Shown one piece after another: positions 30,001 to 36,665 of a stretch of DNA of 36,665 bases. The notes under the pieces are model-generated. The model ran no database searches and was not told the DNA's origin. It saw only the letters and a program-made list of their open reading frames with translations. The stretch spans positions 1-36,665 of the IMG/VR virus record IMGVR_UViG_3300027747_000009; one strand, 5' to 3'. How positions within the stretch are numbered: position 1 is the stretch's first letter; every line of letters starts with the position of its first letter. The translations under genes and the position numbers were made by a program. Source of the stretch: a virus.

Positions 30001-30239
30001 TGTCACGCGCATTAGATAAATTCCAAGCTCAATACGGATTTTCCGTAGGGACGCAAGGAACAGCTACTGGTGGCTACTGGGCGATCCAAATGCTTTCCGA
30101 TACCACATTTAGCGCGATTAGCGGTAAATATGATGGTACTCTGACAGGCGTTACGATTGGCTCTGGCAACATCATCTATGGCGAGTTTGACAGCTACACG
30201 GCTGGAACTGGCAGGGTGATCGGCTACATAGCTGGTTAA
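30000..30239 (+). CDS. Small beta-rich hypothetical protein
   Basis: A 79-residue protein joined to the previous gene by TAATG. It is rich in Gly, Thr, Ser and Tyr with alternating hydrophobic positions (YDGTLTGVTIGSGNIIYGEF), as in beta-sandwich decoration or head-fibre proteins. No catalytic residues stand out. It is the last gene before a hairpin that probably ends the head-gene transcript or lowers read-through. Confidence 0.65.
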   Translation: MSRALDKFQAQYGFSVGTQGTATGGYWAIQMLSDTTFSAISGKYDGTLTGVTIGSGNIIYGEFDSYTAGTGRVIGYIAG

Positions 30240-30253
30240 TGATTAAGCAACCA

Positions 30254-30284
30254 CACCGCCAAAGGTTCAAGTCCTTGGCGGGTG
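30254..30284 (+). terminator. Strong hairpin after the head genes
   Basis: CCGCCAAAGG (30256-30265) pairs with CCTTGGCGG (30273-30281), with one bulged A, and can extend outward through CA and TG across a bulged G. The loop is TTCAAGT, and a short TTTT follows at 30291-30294. It reads as a rho-independent-like terminator or attenuator between head and fibre genes. The loop also matches a tRNA T-loop, but no tRNA body is present. Confidence 0.55.
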
Positions 30285-30300
30285 ATTGCATTTTAATTAT

Positions 30301-30681
30301 ATGCCAAGATTATCTTTAGGCTTGGGTGTGCAATCTGTTAGCAGAATTAAAGCTGGAACAGCACCAGCACCAATTGGTTTGCCAGCACAAATTATAGTTT
30401 CTGGGGCTGGGATTGCGAATGGAACATACACAAAAACAACTTTAGCTGGAGTTTATACACCAGCATCAATAGGTGGAACATATAACTATTTATTAGCCGC
30501 AGGCATTTTCTATATTACATCACCTGGTAATACAAACTTCAATGGAGATTATGCTGGGAATGATTGGGTTTTAGCCACTGGAAGCGATTCGGCTACAATT
30601 TATTCAGAAAACACAAGCACAGATGCAAATAATGTTCCTACAACTGGATGGGCACCATCCATAATTGTCAACCCAGCGTAA
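30301..30681 (+). CDS. Small fibre-like or virion surface protein
   Basis: A 126-residue protein. The start MPRLSLGLGVQSVSRIKAG recurs almost unchanged at 30689, so this is a shared N-terminal module. The remainder is Gly/Thr/Asn/Tyr-rich and beta-like (IIVSGAGIANGTYTKTTLAG, then VYTPASIGGTYNYLLAAGIF), typical of surface or fibre domains. I chose the ATG at 30301 for conservation with the second copy. The gene is AT-rich relative to the head genes. No family was recognised. Confidence 0.65.
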   Translation: MPRLSLGLGVQSVSRIKAGTAPAPIGLPAQIIVSGAGIANGTYTKTTLAGVYTPASIGGTYNYLLAAGIFYITSPGNTNFNGDYAGNDWVLATGSDSATIYSENTSTDANNVPTTGWAPSIIVNPA

Positions 30682-30688
30682 TCACTTT

Positions 30689-30829
30689 ATGCCAAGACTA
30701 TCTTTAGGACTTGGAGTGCAAAACAAAAGTAAGATTAAAATCGGAGGAATTGCCCAATTTTCGCCATCCGACTTGTCTTGTTTATCATTATGGCTGAAAG
30801 CTGATTATGGAGTTACTTTATCAGGTTGA
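30689..30829 (+). pseudogene. Truncated second copy of the MPRLSLGLGVQ module with lectin-like start
   Basis: This 46-residue frame begins with the same MPRLSLGLGVQ, diverges, and then reads FSPSDLSCLSLWLKADYGVT before a TGA at 30827-30829. The segment PSDL..LSLWLKAD.GVTLSG is how many concanavalin/LamG-like domains of phage surface proteins begin (they continue with V..W.D.SG). The domain stops abruptly, so this is probably the remnant of a longer fibre or adhesin gene. It could also be a working mini-protein. Confidence 0.55.
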
Positions 30830-30849
30830 GGCGTATCTAAACACGAAAT

Positions 30850-30981
30850 ATGCGATTTATTAGCCGAATCTTAATTTGCGTTTTTTTATCCTCCTGCTCA
30901 CCACGCAAGGTTGACAGCAACCCGCTTCCTGTATATTCGGATATGGGGGCAGCATCTGACCTAGGGGCAACTAAGCCATGA
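30850..30981 (+). CDS. Small lipoprotein
   Basis: A 43-residue gene. MRFISRILICVFLSSC is a lipoprotein signal with lipobox Leu-Ser-Ser-Cys16. The mature part of 28 residues is short, with prolines and acidic residues (SNPLPVYSDMGAASDLG), which resembles outer-membrane spanins (Rz1-like). The TGA overlaps the next ATG (ATGA), linking it to a membrane protein gene. It is the second lipoprotein gene of the genome; see 23664-23876. Confidence 0.65.
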   Translation: MRFISRILICVFLSSCSPRKVDSNPLPVYSDMGAASDLGATKP

Positions 30982-31202
30982 GTGAAGAGCAAGTATGGAA
31001 TATGGAGGTTAGGCTCGCAAGGATGGAAGAGCGTCAAGTTCAGCTTTACGCTATGGTCGAAAGGTCACTTGCTTTCCACGGGGATGTTGCTAATAGATTA
31101 GGTGCGCTGGAGCATCTTCGGACGAAGGTTCTGGCTGTAGCTGGAGTCGTTGGGCTGGCCTGCTCAATGGCGTGGGATGTCCTAAAAAACCGATTTAATT
31201 GA
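30978..31202 (+). CDS. XhlA/holin-like small membrane protein
   Basis: A 74-residue protein. An N-terminal helical, coiled-coil-like part (EEQVWNMEVRLARMEERQVQ and so on, to LGALEHLRTK) is followed by one membrane span (VLAVAGVVGLACSMAWDVL) and a short basic end (KNRFN). This topology matches haemolysin XhlA and related holin-associated phage proteins. Paired with the preceding lipoprotein it may form a second lysis or envelope cassette inside the tail region. A spanin-like inner-membrane role is another option. Confidence 0.68.
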   Translation: MSEEQVWNMEVRLARMEERQVQLYAMVERSLAFHGDVANRLGALEHLRTKVLAVAGVVGLACSMAWDVLKNRFN

Positions 31203-31217
31203 TAGGGAGATAATACA

Positions 31218-32678
31218 ATGGCTTCATTTACCGCAGGAACAACCTTTGTTGACGGAGTAGCTAATGACGTAACGGCTGCCAAGCTAGGTGCGCTAGTTAC
31301 CAATGCAACCCCAACCTCTGGGCTTATCCAGGATCGCACTGCTGAGACAGTTGTAGCTACAAACGATACCTTTCTAATTGGCGATGCTTCTGATTCGAAT
31401 ACGCTCAAGCGCATGACAGTAGCCAACGTAATGAAGGCCGAGCTTACTGGAACGATCAATACAACGGCAGGGACGATTACTACGCTCAATAGCACTACTG
31501 GAACGATTACTGGATTGAATACGACTACTGGAACGATTGCAAATCTTAATTCCACTACTGGCACTGTAGCTACGCTGAATAGTACTACTGGAACGATTAC
31601 TGGATTGAATACGACTACTGGAACGATTGCAAACCTTTCCGCCACTACATCCACATTCCTTGGAGCAATTACTGGATCTACTAATGTAATCAACATTGGC
31701 AGTGGACAGATTTATAAGGATGCCAGCGGCAATGTTTCTATTGGGACTACGAGTGCCACATCAAAGCTTCATATATATGGGACAGGATCTACCGCATCTA
31801 ATCCACCAACATCAGGAACACTAGGAGCAACACTAACCATTCAAGATTTTGGGTCGACTTATGGTAACGGCGGAATGCTTATGTTTGGAGCATTCCAAGG
31901 TACCCATGCTGCAATAAAAAGCTATTTAACAAATGGTGTATCCAACACTACTGGCGATTTATTATTTTGCACAAGAACAAATGCAACAAACACAACTCTC
32001 ACGGAAGCAATGCGGGTTACTGGGGATGGTAATGTTGGGATTGGTTCCACATCTCCAGATGCAAAGCTTGAAATTGAAGGTGTAGGATCTACCGCATCAA
32101 ACCCATCAACAACGAGCAGCATTGATGCAACTATTGGAATTAGGTCTGGAATTGGGAGTGGCAATGGCGGAATGCTTATGTTTGGAGCCACCCAAGGATA
32201 TTTTTCAGCAATAAAAGGTTTTTTAACCAATGGCGGATCTAACACTACTGGCGATCTATTATTTTGCACAAGAACAAATGCAACAAACACAACTCTCACG
32301 GAAGCAATGCGGGTTACTGGGGATGGTAATGTTGGGATTGGGGCAACCGCACCAGTAAACAAGTTAGAAGTCGTTGGTTCCTTCGGTCGCGGTGCGCCAG
32401 TAACAAAGACTGCTGACTTTACTTTGGCCTCAACTGAAAATTGGATTATTGTAAATAAGGCCACAACAAGTTGTACGGCCACGCTTCCTGCTGCCTCGTC
32501 ATGGACGGGCAGGGAGTTTACAATAAAAACACTTCAAGCTCTTACAGTTGTTTCAGCGTCAGCAAATGTTGTTCCAATAAACGGAACAACGGCTGGAACT
32601 GCAATTCTTCCAGCAGCCTCTGGATCATGGGCTACACTTGTTTCTAATGGAACAAACTGGGTAATAATGGCATCATAA
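31218..32678 (+). CDS. Tail fibre protein with repeated modules
   Basis: A 486-residue protein with a GGGAGA ribosome site. Residues 1-75 form a distinct N-terminal virion-attachment-type domain. Residues 79-141 contain six 10-residue repeats (pattern x-L-N-[ST]-T-T-G-T-[IV]-x), probably a trimeric beta-structured shaft. Two tandem modules of 99 residues follow, sharing YGNGGMLMFGA-like cores and the segment NATNTTLTEAMRVTGDGNVG; the second ends before residue 385. The C-terminal 100 residues (TADFTLASTENWIIVNKATT and on) form a beta-sandwich tip typical of fibre knobs. It probably contacts the host surface. No enzyme motif or chaperone (peptidase S74) domain was seen. Confidence 0.82.
   Translation: MASFTAGTTFVDGVANDVTAAKLGALVTNATPTSGLIQDRTAETVVATNDTFLIGDASDSNTLKRMTVANVMKAELTGTINTTAGTITTLNSTTGTITGLNTTTGTIANLNSTTGTVATLNSTTGTITGLNTTTGTIANLSATTSTFLGAITGSTNVINIGSGQIYKDASGNVSIGTTSATSKLHIYGTGSTASNPPTSGTLGATLTIQDFGSTYGNGGMLMFGAFQGTHAAIKSYLTNGVSNTTGDLLFCTRTNATNTTLTEAMRVTGDGNVGIGSTSPDAKLEIEGVGSTASNPSTTSSIDATIGIRSGIGSGNGGMLMFGATQGYFSAIKGFLTNGGSNTTGDLLFCTRTNATNTTLTEAMRVTGDGNVGIGATAPVNKLEVVGSFGRGAPVTKTADFTLASTENWIIVNKATTSCTATLPAASSWTGREFTIKTLQALTVVSASANVVPINGTTAGTAILPAASGSWATLVSNGTNWVIMAS
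31452..31641 (+). repeat. 30-bp tandem repeats in the fibre gene
   Basis: About six in-frame 30-bp units, each encoding a variant of LNSTTGTITG, run through here. A higher 90-bp period is visible: the unit starting near 31482 recurs near 31572 with only silent or single-base changes. Such repeats change the shaft length by recombination or slippage. Confidence 0.75.
31944..32044 (+). repeat. 101-bp direct repeat, copy 1 (fibre gene)
   Basis: This stretch recurs at 32241-32341 with one difference (GATTTA versus GATCTA), 297 bp apart, which equals 99 codons. It encodes SNTTGDLLFCTRTNATNT and the following conserved loop. Near-identity at the DNA level inside otherwise diverged modules suggests a recent duplication or gene conversion. 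Confidence 0.85.
32241..32341 (+). repeat. 101-bp direct repeat, copy 2 (fibre gene)
   Basis: Second copy of the 31944-32044 stretch, one base different. The flanking sequence is also related (GGATCTACCGCATC occurs at both module starts, about 297 bp apart), so the whole 99-residue module is duplicated with this part kept nearly identical. Confidence 0.85.
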
Positions 32679-32679
32679 T

Positions 32680-32991
32680 ATGGAATACAATCTAAACATC
32701 AAGCAACTCCTAGCAGCAAAAGAATTGGACAACAAGCAAGACTTTGTTGTTGAGGTTGATTGGGAGTACACCGCAACCGAAGGTAGCGCAACGTGCGCTC
32801 GTTATGGAACATCTTCATTCTACCAACCAAACAGTTCATTTATTCCATTCAATCAACTGACTGAAGATGTTGTGAAGTCTTGGGTTACTTCCTCAGTTGA
32901 CATTGCTGGACTTGAAGCAAGCCTTTCCGAGCAAATCAACGACATTCTAAACCCTAAAGTCTCAGTTGTTCCTTTCCCTTGGAATAACTAA
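32680..32991 (+). CDS. Small tail-fibre-associated protein
   Basis: A 103-residue protein 1 nt after the fibre stop. The pattern FVVEVDWEYTATEGSATCAR, then SFIPFNQLTEDVVKSWV, and ends with NPKVSVVPFPW, resembles a short protein family found beside fibre genes in aquatic phages (with LTE..V..WV and a final NP...LPW). It may assist fibre assembly or be part of the fibre. It directly abuts the next gene (stop at 32991, ATG at 32992). Confidence 0.68.
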   Translation: MEYNLNIKQLLAAKELDNKQDFVVEVDWEYTATEGSATCARYGTSSFYQPNSSFIPFNQLTEDVVKSWVTSSVDIAGLEASLSEQINDILNPKVSVVPFPWNN

Positions 32992-33690
32992 ATGACCCTA
33001 ACCGAGATCGCTCAGTACGCAGGCGAGAAGGTTGGCAAGACCGACTCGGACACGCTTACCTTTCTACAAAAGGCCGCAAGCTTGGCCTACAGGCGTGTAT
33101 GGGACTTTGCCCCTTGGCGCGAGACTGTAACCAGCTCCACCTATTCAGTTGGCACAAACCGTACAATTACGCTTGGCACGAATGTAGAAACCCCTCTTTC
33201 TGTGGCTTATAATGATGCAGAGGTTGATCCTGTTGATTTGGCCACCATTATCAGCCAAGACCCAGGCTTGCTATCCGATGAGCGCACTGGCGATCCAGAT
33301 ACCTACCATTTCACAGGTCGCAACAGCAGTGGCGTTGCAGAACTTGACCTGTACCCAAGGCTTGCAACATCTGGAACAATTCCATTGCGAGTTATTGAAA
33401 AGTTAAAGTGTATCACTCGCTCCAACTATATCGTTGACTTCCCCCCGTCAAATGACGCTCTTGGTGACGAACTTCGCCTTCCCCACGTTCATCACTTGGT
33501 TCTTGCCTTAACTCACGCAGACGCACTTGAGCGTGAGCGTCAATATACAAAGGCGCAGGTAATTACGCAGGGCGCGAACTCCGATCTTGCAGCCATGGCT
33601 AACTATGAGTTGAGCCAAGTTGGAGGCGTAAAACAGATCACGCCGCAAAGCTTGGGTGAATTAACAATAGAAGAAATGTTCTCGGCTTAA
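32992..33690 (+). CDS. Head-tail adaptor/tail tubular A-like protein
   Basis: A 232-residue protein. The N-terminal helix start (MTLTEIAQYAGEKVGKTDSD), LAYRRVWDFAPWRETV, then a central beta region and a C-terminal helical part (DELRLPHVHHLVLALTHADA, LERERQYTKAQ) match the layout of podoviral adaptor proteins such as T7 gp11-like tail tubular A. It would form a ring under the portal and hold the nozzle encoded next. The match is by layout, not by strong motif. Confidence 0.7.
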   Translation: MTLTEIAQYAGEKVGKTDSDTLTFLQKAASLAYRRVWDFAPWRETVTSSTYSVGTNRTITLGTNVETPLSVAYNDAEVDPVDLATIISQDPGLLSDERTGDPDTYHFTGRNSSGVAELDLYPRLATSGTIPLRVIEKLKCITRSNYIVDFPPSNDALGDELRLPHVHHLVLALTHADALERERQYTKAQVITQGANSDLAAMANYELSQVGGVKQITPQSLGELTIEEMFSA

Positions 33691-33702
33691 AAGTAAGGCT
33701 TT

Positions 33703-35535
33703 ATGCCTCTCTACATAGACACAACAGACGATGTATTGGCTATAGCTGGATCGCCCAGCTTTGAGGGTGGGCAGGCTTCTGGAATCTCGCCAAGTTCAAT
33801 TGGCAATAATCAAGCCAGCGATATTTACAATATGACGATCAGTCCGTCTGGAAACCTACAGACCAGGCAGGGAATTGAGACGGTATCAACAAATGTATCA
33901 AGTGGTTCAGCAATTCAAGGAATGCATTACTTTGATACGGCAAATTTTGAAAGAATTATTGTAGCCTGCAATGGAAGGCTCTCTCAAACAACAAGCGCAA
34001 CAAGCTTTGCCACAACTGCTGGTACTGTGACAAGTGGTGCAGTGCGGGTTAATTTCTCTCAGTTCAATAACAGGCTTTATTATACGGATGGAGCAAGCAA
34101 TTTATTCTTTACTGATGGAACAAATTATTACAGGCAAGGCACAACACTAGGATCAGTATCAGTTACAAATCCAGGCACTGGGTACACATCAGCACCAGCA
34201 GTAACAGTTTCTGCTCCACAAATGGCTTATGGCACAACGGCATCAGCAGTTGCATCTTATGCTGCATCACAAGGAGGAATCGTTACTGGAGTAACAGTTA
34301 CCAATAGTGGTTCTGGATATACATCTGCACCAACCATAACTATAGCACCACCATCATCTGGAACGGCAGCCACAGCAAATGGAGTCCTGTCAACTTCTTC
34401 AGCCCCATCTGGTCTTCGCCTAATTCGCCAGTTTACTAATCGCTTGTTTGCTATTGGAACTGGAGATAATCGAAACACGCTTTACGCATCTGATCTCTTG
34501 GATGCGGAGGTATGGAAATCAACCAACAGCATTATTGTTGGTGGTGATGATGGTGAAGATATTATTGCAATTCAACCCTTCTTTGATTATGAGCTTATAG
34601 TTTTTAAACCAAACAAGATTTACTTGGTTAATGTAGATCCAACCGCAACTACAGCATCTGGATGGACAGTAAGACTCATTAACGATAAGGTTGGGTGCCA
34701 AGCATCCGCATCTGCTATTTTTACAAATAAAGATGTATTCTTCTTGTCAAACGATGGCATCAGAAGCGTTGTAAGGTCTGCGGCTGATGATTTCTACGCA
34801 GTCGGACCAACCCTTACCGAGCCAGTAAAAAACATTATTGCAAGAATTAACCGAAGCTACATAGGCGATGCCAACGCAGCGTTCCATAACAATAGATACT
34901 ATCTATCTCTTCCGCTTGATAATTCAACAACCTGCAATTATGTGCTTGTCTACAACACGCTGTTTGGTTCATTTGAAGGCTTGTGGTCAATAGCTGCAAG
35001 CGCGATGACAAAGACAAACTTTTCTGGTGGTTACTCAACAAACTGCTTGAAACTTGCGATTGGTAGCCCGACAGGTCAAGTTGGACATCTTTACGATTAC
35101 CTTGACCCAGACCTACAGGGCGATGGAAATACCGAGTTTAAGGATTATGGGACATCCTATACGTCATACGTTGTGACCAAGGCGTATGACTTTGATGACA
35201 AGATTTCAAAGAAGTATGGTTCGCATTATGAGATGGAGTTTTATTACTCTACGGCTACTGGATGTACGATTGGCATGAAGAGGGAGACAGACTCCCAATA
35301 TGTTACAATTGGCACAAATGTTGATACATCTACGCCAGGAGGCTTAACTTTGCCGTTCACGCTTCCAGCCACACTTTCGGCTCAGACCTATAACTTTAGA
35401 GCTGATAGTCTTAGGTCTTATCAGAAGTGGCGCAATATGAAGTTTAAGATGGAAGCTCCAGGTAGGAAGCTTTCCGTTAAGCAAATTATGCTTGCAGCCA
35501 ACCCCGACACCATTGAGGTGCAAAAGATTATATGA
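33703..35535 (+). CDS. Tail nozzle/tubular B-like protein with beta-propeller
   Basis: A 610-residue, beta-rich protein. The start (IAGSPSFEGGQASGISPSSI, then SDIYNMTISPSGNLQTRQGI) is typical of podoviral nozzle proteins that list virion data as a beta-propeller. Repeats such as VSVTNPGTGYTSAPAVTVSA and VTVTNSGSGYTSAPTITIAP (near residues 150-230) form a two-copy insert domain seen in surface proteins. Later propeller-blade motifs include NRLFAIGTGDNRNTLYASDL and YELIVFKPNKIYLVN. It probably forms the tail tube end through which DNA leaves. Its TGA overlaps the next ATG. Confidence 0.78.
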   Translation: MPLYIDTTDDVLAIAGSPSFEGGQASGISPSSIGNNQASDIYNMTISPSGNLQTRQGIETVSTNVSSGSAIQGMHYFDTANFERIIVACNGRLSQTTSATSFATTAGTVTSGAVRVNFSQFNNRLYYTDGASNLFFTDGTNYYRQGTTLGSVSVTNPGTGYTSAPAVTVSAPQMAYGTTASAVASYAASQGGIVTGVTVTNSGSGYTSAPTITIAPPSSGTAATANGVLSTSSAPSGLRLIRQFTNRLFAIGTGDNRNTLYASDLLDAEVWKSTNSIIVGGDDGEDIIAIQPFFDYELIVFKPNKIYLVNVDPTATTASGWTVRLINDKVGCQASASAIFTNKDVFFLSNDGIRSVVRSAADDFYAVGPTLTEPVKNIIARINRSYIGDANAAFHNNRYYLSLPLDNSTTCNYVLVYNTLFGSFEGLWSIAASAMTKTNFSGGYSTNCLKLAIGSPTGQVGHLYDYLDPDLQGDGNTEFKDYGTSYTSYVVTKAYDFDDKISKKYGSHYEMEFYYSTATGCTIGMKRETDSQYVTIGTNVDTSTPGGLTLPFTLPATLSAQTYNFRADSLRSYQKWRNMKFKMEAPGRKLSVKQIMLAANPDTIEVQKII

Positions 35536-35900
35536 TGGCTGTTGAGTATATTGAGCAAAGCGGTGTTCCAGAGTCCATGTGGCCTAACCTAGCCGAGTGG
35601 TTTGGCTGGTTTGAGAAGCAAGGGATGGTTGGCATTGTGGAGGACAAGGATGGGATTGCTGGAGTAGCTTTGGCTAGATGCATAAAGGATGGGCAAAAGC
35701 CTGACCATTATGTGCATAGCGAGGATGGCGAGAATGTGTTTGTTGATTTGACTATCTCCTCAAAAGGTGCTAAATCCTTAAGGTGCTTGCTGTTGCTCCT
35801 TTGGGAGCGTTTTGGTCCCCGCAAGCGGATCACCTTTAATCGTTCTGGCAAACCAAGGAGTTACGACTATATGACATTTATGCGAAAGGCTAGGGTTTAA
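35532..35900 (+). CDS. GNAT-like/internal virion protein A-like protein
   Basis: A 122-residue protein. I chose the ATG at 35532 (overlapping TGA; a second ATG follows at 35535). The order of a basic start, WFGWFEKQGMVGIVEDKDGI, AGVALARC, FVDLTISSKGAKSLRCLLLL and ITFNRSGKPRSYDYMTFMRK is like the acetyltransferase-related proteins located between nozzle and internal virion genes in T7-like phages (gp13 position). Catalytic acetyl-CoA-binding signatures are incomplete, so an enzymatic role is doubtful. It ends 4 nt before the next gene. Confidence 0.6.
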   Translation: MMAVEYIEQSGVPESMWPNLAEWFGWFEKQGMVGIVEDKDGIAGVALARCIKDGQKPDHYVHSEDGENVFVDLTISSKGAKSLRCLLLLLWERFGPRKRITFNRSGKPRSYDYMTFMRKARV

Positions 35901-35904
35901 CACC

Positions 35905-36384
35905 GTGGGTGGATCACCTTCTATTCCTTCACCGCCTCCACCGCCCGATCCGTCAGCGGTAGCGCAGGCCAATGCAGAGGCGTATAAAAAGAATATTGAT
36001 ACTTATATTGAGAAGTCTCCAGAGCTTGCTGCTCTTGAAAATAAGCTTCGCATTCAGTATATGCCCCAGCAACGCTCACTAGAACGTCAATTGGCGGCTT
36101 TAGACCAGCAATCGGCAACCTTAGCTGCCCTACAGAATGAACGGCAATTTGGCTCACAGCGTACTACTGAATCCTTGCGAAGAGCCTACGAACAAAGCCC
36201 ACAGGCATATGCCTTGAATCGTGGGCTAGGCACACAGATGACTCGCCAGTTTGAGCGTTTATACGGAACAAGCCCATACGGCTCGGTTGAGCCAGAAGTT
36301 GCATTTGCCCCTCGCGGCATGCCTACTGAAGACATTTACGGAACAATTGGAACCAATATTTCTGGACCCTCTTTAAGAGTTTAA
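35905..36384 (+). CDS. Internal virion-type protein with Pro-rich start, GTG
   Basis: A 159-residue protein with a GTG start. It has a Pro-rich N-terminus (MGGSPSIPSPPPPPDPSAVA), a long helical middle rich in Gln, Leu, Ala and Arg (MPQQRSLERQLAALDQQSAT), and a mixed end (EPEVAFAPRGMPTEDIYGTI). The Pro-rich start followed by helix is common in small virion proteins before large ejection proteins. It precedes by 3 nt the gene that crosses the genome seam and is likely co-transcribed with it. Confidence 0.68.
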   Translation: MGGSPSIPSPPPPPDPSAVAQANAEAYKKNIDTYIEKSPELAALENKLRIQYMPQQRSLERQLAALDQQSATLAALQNERQFGSQRTTESLRRAYEQSPQAYALNRGLGTQMTRQFERLYGTSPYGSVEPEVAFAPRGMPTEDIYGTIGTNISGPSLRV

Positions 36385-36387
36385 TTT

Positions 36388-36665
36388 ATGGCTATTGATC
36401 CAAAATATAAAGCTCAATTTGACGAAAAAAATAATAAACTTTATGAAATTGATTCAAAAATAGATCAATTAAAAAATAAATTTGATGAAAAGTATTACTT
36501 AAAATCAAATCCAGATGTTGCAAGAGATGCGTATTACGGGAAAAATGCATTAGAACATTGGAATCGAAATGGACAATTTGAGGGAAGATTTGCAAATGAA
36601 TATCAACAAAATATTGCAAAAAACATTCCAAATACAGAAGTAGATAAGCTTGAAGCCGAAAAAAC
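36388..36665 (+). CDS. Virion-associated protein, N-terminal part (continues at base 1)
   Basis: The ATG at 36388 begins a 581-residue protein whose frame runs off the contig end and continues from base 3. The first 40 residues are helical and highly charged (MAIDPKYKAQFDEKNNKLYE, IDSKIDQLKNKFDE). Residues 38-70 (YYLKSNPDVARDAYYGKNAL, then EHWNRNGQFEGRF) match a short repeat-type motif, Y-L-x-x-N-P-D-V...H-(W/Y)...G...E-G-R, common in secreted and surface proteins of alphaproteobacteria and others. Its role is unknown; here it would be on the virion. See the 1-1595 entry for the rest. Confidence 0.85.
   Translation, partial: MAIDPKYKAQFDEKNNKLYEIDSKIDQLKNKFDEKYYLKSNPDVARDAYYGKNALEHWNRNGQFEGRFANEYQQNIAKNIPNTEVDKLEAEK
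36539..36665. repeat. Right copy of the 127-bp terminal overlap
   Basis: Identical to 1-127. Removing one copy gives the closed 36,538-bp unit and restores the seam-spanning gene. The repeat lies in the middle of that gene and not at a promoter or packaging site, which favours an assembly overlap. Confidence 0.95.

Noticed and set aside
30241-30300. Possible tRNA, suggested by GGTTCAAGTCC
   Set aside because: No acceptor, D or anticodon arm can be formed upstream, and the upstream bases are the coding end of the previous gene.
30239-30319. 26-codon frame starting in a TAATG junction after the head genes
   Set aside because: It runs through the strong hairpin and overlaps the start of the next gene; more likely non-coding terminator sequence.
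31452-31641. Short regular repeats that could suggest a CRISPR array
   Set aside because: The 30-bp units are contiguous, in frame, and encode fibre shaft repeats; there are no unique spacers or cas genes.
31046-31696. Long minus-strand open frame (216 codons) opposite the fibre gene start
   Set aside because: It lies antisense to the XhlA-like gene and the repetitive fibre shaft; its Val/Pro-rich repeats are the reverse reading of the 30-bp repeats, and there is no ribosome site.
31922-32482. Long minus-strand frame opposite the fibre modules
   Set aside because: It mirrors the duplicated 99-residue modules on the other strand; repeat-driven open frame with no independent coding signs.
1-36665. 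Integrase, repressor or other lysogeny genes
   Set aside because: Looked for tyrosine and serine recombinase motifs and a CI/Cro-like pair; none was recognised, so a temperate lifestyle is not supported.

Overview
The window looks like the complete genome of a small tailed phage, probably podovirus-like and uncultured, written as one linear contig. Bases 1-127 recur exactly as 36539-36665, so the ends overlap and the unit genome is 36,538 bp, circular or circularly permuted. Joining the ends restores one gene that starts at 36388, crosses the seam in frame and stops at 1595. The overlap size suggests an assembly k-mer rather than a biological terminal repeat. Portal, N4 gp56-type capsid, tail-nozzle-like protein and large internal-virion-like proteins, with no sheath and no recognisable tape measure, point to a podovirus morphology. 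Lipoprotein signals and a heptosyltransferase-like enzyme fit a Gram-negative host, but the host itself cannot be read from the sequence. No integrase, excisionase or recognisable lysogeny repressor was seen.

Layout. (1) 36388 through the seam to 7201: late virion genes for proteins probably ejected with the DNA, including a 1,360-residue protein and a peptidoglycan-binding-like protein. (2) 7198-7569: one minus-strand gene for a small secreted repeat protein. (3) 7608-17208, rightward: DNA metabolism (two PD-(D/E)XK nucleases, an ssDNA-binding-like protein, a RecB/Cas4-like exonuclease, a primase-polymerase-type primase, a RecA-fold helicase). Among these lies a block with a GT8-like glycosyltransferase, a 2-oxoglutarate/Fe(II) oxygenase, a GT9-like glycosyltransferase and many micro-genes, often joined by 4-nt ATGA/GTGA overlaps. 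No DNA or RNA polymerase gene is visible. (4) 17209-18265: a non-coding regulatory gap and four small basic or coiled-coil genes. (5) 18341-21128, leftward: an operon of 12 very small genes, four of them under 50 codons, with repeated hairpin-plus-motif intergenic cassettes. (6) 21129-21268: a divergent control region. (7) 21269-36384, rightward: terminase subunits, a holin/spanin-like cluster, a Dps-like protein, portal, methyltransferase, scaffold, capsid, small head genes, fibre genes, head-tail adaptor, tail nozzle and further virion proteins, leading back into block 1.

Working model: the leftward micro-gene operon is probably early; the rightward 7.6-18.3 kb operon copies and repairs DNA using host polymerases and carries accessory enzymes that may modify a surface glycan, protein or DNA; the 21.3 kb-to-7.2 kb arc across the seam is the late packaging, structure and lysis operon. 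Functions come from motifs and gene order read by eye; no database search was run.
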